From Mediterraneibacter glycyrrhizinilyticus (GTDB taxonomy: Bacteria; Bacillota; Clostridia; Lachnospirales; Lachnospiraceae): a stretch of DNA of 64,000 nt. The notes beneath the pieces were generated by a model that did no database searches, was not told where the DNA came from, and worked only from the letters and a program-made list of their open reading frames with translations. A program made the translations under genes and the position numbers. Shown one piece after another: positions 63,123 through 64,000 of this stretch. The DNA lies in assembly GCF_016902345.1 (NCBI RefSeq), contig NZ_JACJLR010000005.1:81871-145870 (forward strand), given 5' to 3'. Within the stretch, counting starts at the first letter, position 1. Each line of letters starts with the position of its first letter.

Positions 63123-63144
63123 CAGGGATATATGCCCCAACTGC

Positions 63145-63196
63145 GGAGGGAGGAACGGCGTTCTTTTCGCCGCGCCTTCCTCCGTTTTTTCTTTTG
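63145..63196 (+). terminator. Strong terminator after mobC
   Basis: CGGAGG (63145-63150) to CCTCCG (63180-63185) with inner CGGCG/CGCCG pairing forms a long stem, followed by TTTTTTCTTTT. It ends the large transfer operon. Confidence 0.85.
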
Positions 63197-63274
63197 CCCA
63201 TATCCTTGTCTTTTTGAAATGTTGGAAGGATAATATGGGTAGAAAACAGATTGCCGCAAAGGAGTTGAGAATAG

Positions 63275-63580
63275 ATGAAAACCTTTGAGAAGGTGTTGGA
63301 GATTTTTCGTGAGTATTTGGACTGTGATCTAGAGGAAGAAGTCCTCCCTTGTCGAGAAGGTTATCTCCGCGTCACATGGAATGGAGATTCCCGCTACTGT
63401 GTGGATGGACTTCTCAGCCGGACACCGGACGAACTATTCGAGGTGCTGTTATCTGATTATCGCAGCTATGAGGAACTGCGGCTAACCAAAGGATGCCGAG
63501 AAGTGACGGAAGAAGATGAAAGACAGGCAGAAATTCTCTGTCAGAGCTTTCGGGAACGATGGAAGGAGGAAGAAAAATGA
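63275..63580 (+). CDS. Hypothetical 101-residue protein
   Basis: Not recognised. Acidic, no membrane segment, with YLRVTWNGDSRYCVDGLLSRTPDEL in the middle. AAAGGAG lies before the ATG. Lower GC than the transfer genes. It overlaps the next gene by 4 bases, so the two form a pair. A tiny in-frame peptide (17 codons, ATG at 63235 behind GGAAGGA) overlaps its start and may be a leader. Confidence 0.6.
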   Translation: MKTFEKVLEIFREYLDCDLEEEVLPCREGYLRVTWNGDSRYCVDGLLSRTPDELFEVLLSDYRSYEELRLTKGCREVTEEDERQAEILCQSFRERWKEEEK

Positions 63581-63888
63581 GGGCGATCTGGTTCATTCTG
63601 AAACTGCCGTTGAAGATTTTAATGGCTCCGGTGATTCTGTCGCTGACCCTGTTCGTCTGGATTTGTGTGGGGATTGTCTATGTCTCCGGTTTGGTGCTGG
63701 GGCTTATCAGCATGGTGGTTGCCCTGCTGGGTGTGGCAGTTCTGATTACTTACTCCTTGCAAAACGGCATTATCCTGCTGGTGATAGCATTTCTCATTAG
63801 TCCCTATGGTTTGCCAATGGCTGCAATCTGGCTACTGGGCAAGGTACAGGACTTGAAGTTTATCATTCAAGATTTGGTTTATGGATAA
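63577..63888 (+). CDS. Small membrane protein, unknown function
   Basis: The 103-residue protein starts at the ATG behind GGAAGGAGGA and has three hydrophobic segments covering most of its length. It pairs with the preceding gene (ATGA overlap). A membrane-protein/cytosolic-protein pair could be an accessory or immunity module, but nothing in the sequence shows this. Confidence 0.6.
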   Translation: MRAIWFILKLPLKILMAPVILSLTLFVWICVGIVYVSGLVLGLISMVVALLGVAVLITYSLQNGIILLVIAFLISPYGLPMAAIWLLGKVQDLKFIIQDLVYG

Positions 63889-63902
63889 TATGAAAGGGGC
63901 TG

Positions 63903-64000
63903 TCGGTTAATACCGATTTTTAATCCCTGACATGCAGGGAAGAGGCAATCCCAGAGAATTCGGGCTTTTTTAAGCCCCTAATTCTCCAGTGGATTGTCTC
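63903..64000 (+). other. Dense hairpin region at the window end
   Basis: Three hairpins follow one another: TCGGT/ACCGA (63903-63916) with a T-run, TCCCTG/CAGGGA (63924-63940), and a nested long repeat from GAGGCAATCC (63942-63951) to GGATTGTCTC (63991-64000) with inner AGAATT/AATTCT and GGGCTT/AAGCCC arms. It could be a terminator plus structured leader, or part of a transfer origin. The window stops exactly at the last arm. Confidence 0.55.

Larger units (their letters stand above)
32570..64000. mobile_element. Integrative conjugative element, Tn1549/CTn type, left part
   Basis: From the rpsI stop onward GC content rises and the genes form a canonical Tn1549-like transfer module: parA-parB, PcfB-VirD4-Maff2-VirB6-PrgI-VirB4-CHAP, DUF4315-DUF4366, topB, ArdC-like, TTRAP, methylase/SNF2, DUF3848/3849, mobC. 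All genes point the same way. Relaxase, integrase/excisionase and right attachment site are not in the window, so the exact left edge (a few bases around 32,560-32,590) cannot be proven here. No cargo gene such as drug resistance was recognised in this part. Confidence 0.88.

Noticed and set aside
32570..64000. Prophage
   Set aside because: No capsid, terminase, portal or tail genes; VirD4, VirB4, PrgI, MobC and ParAB show a conjugative element.

Overview
The window looks like chromosome of a spore-forming Clostridia species, most likely Lachnospiraceae. The evidence is an alpha/beta-type small acid-soluble spore protein, T-box leaders, the FtsEX/M23 and EcfA-EcfA-EcfT-TruA neighbourhoods, tRNA-dependent asparagine formation through GatCAB, and moderate GC. 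From just after rpsI (about 32.57 kb) to the window end the DNA turns clearly GC-richer and carries a conjugative module of the Tn1549/CTn type. I read this as the left part of an integrative conjugative element (ICE) whose right end, with relaxase and integrase, lies beyond 64,000.

Core region. 1-4.6 kb: a hexuronate unit, TRAP transporter (dctP-dctQ-dctM) plus glucuronate isomerase uxaC, behind a promoter with a good CcpA (cre) site. 4.8-7.5 kb: a PadR regulator, a spore SASP, a divergent WecG-like protein and a CdaR/PucR-type regulator. 7.7-11.8 kb: ftsE-ftsX, an M23 murein hydrolase with coiled coil, and an S41 processing protease. 11.9-18.6 kb: a T-box leader, a 71-bp tandem repeat block, an archaeal-type aspartate-tRNA(Asn) ligase, a zinc-ribbon membrane protein, then gatC-gatA-gatB; together a tRNA-dependent Asn-tRNA(Asn) operon. 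18.7-22.1 kb: ecfA1-ecfA2-ecfT-truA. 22.2-26.2 kb: nagB, then a LicT antiterminator with its RNA target and a glucose/GlcNAc-type PTS (EIIA, EIIBC). 26.3-31.5 kb: T-box-tyrS, a flavin reductase-like protein, a reverse-strand GH13 enzyme with an odd insert, and a cell-wall-anchored surface protein. 31.6-32.57 kb: rplM-rpsI.

ICE region. A 440-bp gene-free left end with repeats and three hairpin terminators precedes parA-parB. Small accessory genes and a DnaD/DUF6017-like protein follow. The transfer apparatus comes next: PcfB, VirD4, Maff2 pilin-like protein, VirB6/TrbL-like protein, PrgI, VirB4, a CHAP hydrolase, DUF4315 and DUF4366. After it lie topoisomerase III, a CHC2-ArdC-like-DUF4316-YodL fusion, TTRAP, a 3056-residue methylase/SNF2 helicase with a MutS-I-like segment, DUF3848/DUF3849 and MobC. 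Nearly all genes are coupled by short overlaps. The most unusual observation is a complete TnpV gene nested in another frame inside the giant methylase/helicase gene, exactly over its low-complexity linker.

No rRNA, tRNA, CRISPR array, IS transposase, integrase, relaxase or recognisable antibiotic resistance gene was seen. All family assignments come from reading motifs by eye; no database search was run.
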